Shown one piece after another: positions 5,309 to 6,015 of a stretch of 6,015 bases of DNA (position 1 is its first letter; each line of letters begins with the position of its first letter). Origin of the DNA: SAR324 cluster bacterium (GTDB taxonomy: Bacteria > SAR324 > NAC60-12); assembly GCA_028822475.1 (NCBI GenBank), contig JAPKDT010000129.1, positions 1-6,015 on the forward strand. The letters are read 5' to 3'. The notes below the pieces were generated by a model, which saw nothing but the letters and a program-made list of their open reading frames with translations, was not told the origin of the DNA and made no database searches. The position numbers and the translations under genes were made by a program.

Positions 5309-6015
5309 AAAAGTATTTGAATCTACTTTATTGCATCACATTCAGTTTGATCCTCCTTTTGTCTGCTGCTGGTATGGGTGCGTCTTCGGCACATGCTTTT
5401 TTTGAAAATCAGGCACGTTACGCATTTGAACATCGTTGGCTGCCGATGCTGAGTGATGAGTCTCCGGAAAAACGATTTCAGGCTATGCGGGCTTTTTTAG
5501 TTTATCCGGAGTGGGGTTTGCCTGTCCTGCGAAATTCGATCATGAATTCGGAAACTGAAAATGTGTCCTGGCAAATTGTAATGTTGATTGGCATGCTGGG
5601 TGATCCGACAGATGTACCGCCTTTGTTAAAACTATGGCGGGAACTGGAGGATCATAAACGTTCCGTTGTCTGGCTGGGAGCAATGCAACGACTGTACTGG
5701 AAAAATCGGATTGCAGGCGGGGCATCTCCAGAACTGACGAGCCTGACGCTAAATTTTCTTAAAAAAGATTCAGCAGTTAAAACTGAAGATAAGACAGCCA
5801 CTCTGCAGTTCCGGATTGACAATCCTGCACTGTCGCCACGTTTTATACGTGTGAGCGCCCATTTTTGGAAAACGCGTATTCAGGAAAAACTTCCTTCAAA
5901 ATATTATTGGCTGCCTGCAGGCGGAAGAATAGAATCAAATCTGCAGACTCAGTTCTTGGCGGTTGAGCATACGAATGATGTTCGTCTTGATTTTCGCGTC
6001 TGGGAAGTTGGGCGC
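5305..6015 (+). CDS. Exported protein with HEAT-like helices and beta-rich region (3' partial)
   Basis: The frame stays open to the right edge, giving 237 residues from TTG at 5305. From this start the N-terminus is a clear signal peptide: KKYLN, a hydrophobic core LLYCITFSLILLLSAAG, and a signal peptidase I site AHA at 29-31, before FFENQ. Residues 52-135 form paired amphipathic helices of HEAT type, with VSWQIVMLIGMLGDPTDVPP at 87-106 the clearest unit. From about 165 the chain turns beta-rich (ATLQFRIDNPALS, then RFIRVSAHFWKT), possibly an immunoglobulin-like or similar sandwich. The protein is probably periplasmic or surface-located and non-catalytic; I do not recognise the family. The alternative ATG at 5290 would add five residues. 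The TTG overlaps the glycosyltransferase stop as TTGA, so translation is probably coupled, which suggests a shared role in envelope or glycan work. Confidence 0.8.
   Translation, partial: MKKYLNLLYCITFSLILLLSAAGMGASSAHAFFENQARYAFEHRWLPMLSDESPEKRFQAMRAFLVYPEWGLPVLRNSIMNSETENVSWQIVMLIGMLGDPTDVPPLLKLWRELEDHKRSVVWLGAMQRLYWKNRIAGGASPELTSLTLNFLKKDSAVKTEDKTATLQFRIDNPALSPRFIRVSAHFWKTRIQEKLPSKYYWLPAGGRIESNLQTQFLAVEHTNDVRLDFRVWEVGR

Noticed and set aside
5196..5405. Plus-strand open frame across the glycosyltransferase end
   Set aside because: It conflicts with the glycosyltransferase frame and then with the exported-protein frame, which has a signal peptide.
5540..5725. Minus-strand open frame near the right edge
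   Set aside because: It is antisense to the HEAT-like coding region.

Overview
The window looks like ordinary bacterial chromosome at moderate-to-low GC, densely packed with housekeeping-type genes (thymidylate kinase, lumazine synthase) and several poorly characterised ones. There is no insertion sequence, phage gene, CRISPR array, tRNA or rRNA. The secreted protein at the right edge and the WbaZ-like glycosyltransferase beside it suggest a Gram-negative organism. A proteobacterial or deltaproteobacteria/SAR324-like origin is only a guess from the style of the proteins.

Left part (1-2040): the tail of an unidentified plus-strand gene ends at 131 and converges on a minus-strand cluster. In transcription order that cluster is a lysine-rich 135-residue protein of unknown function (2040-1633), thymidylate kinase tmk (1599-961) and a 252-residue protein with an arrestin/Spo0M-like look (921-163). 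Gaps of 33 and 39 bases suggest one transcript, starting from a good sigma70-type promoter at about 2064-2092.

Middle (2041-3491): an AT-rich 173-base divergent region leads to a plus-strand group made of a stand-alone DUF971 protein with a Cys3-His zinc-site pattern, ribH, and a 62-residue orphan protein. The orphan has a perfect Shine-Dalgarno sequence and sits behind a 106-base, possibly structured leader. A nested set of inverted repeats starting at the orphan's stop codon probably ends this unit.

Right part (3492-6015): a tightly coupled plus-strand operon encodes a HAD-family phosphatase-like hydrolase, a GT4 WbaZ-like glycosyltransferase, and an exported protein with HEAT-like helices followed by a beta-rich region, cut by the window edge. 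HAD and glycosyltransferase overlap by ATGA. The exported protein most likely starts at a TTG that overlaps the glycosyltransferase stop as TTGA. The set suggests sugar or surface-glycan work, but no substrate can be read from the sequence.

I see no clear new multi-gene defence or mobile system. The most interesting items are the 62-residue orphan with its leader and terminator structures, the lysine-rich orphan at the head of the tmk transcript, the arrestin-like protein joined to tmk, and the non-ATG start of the exported HEAT-like protein.
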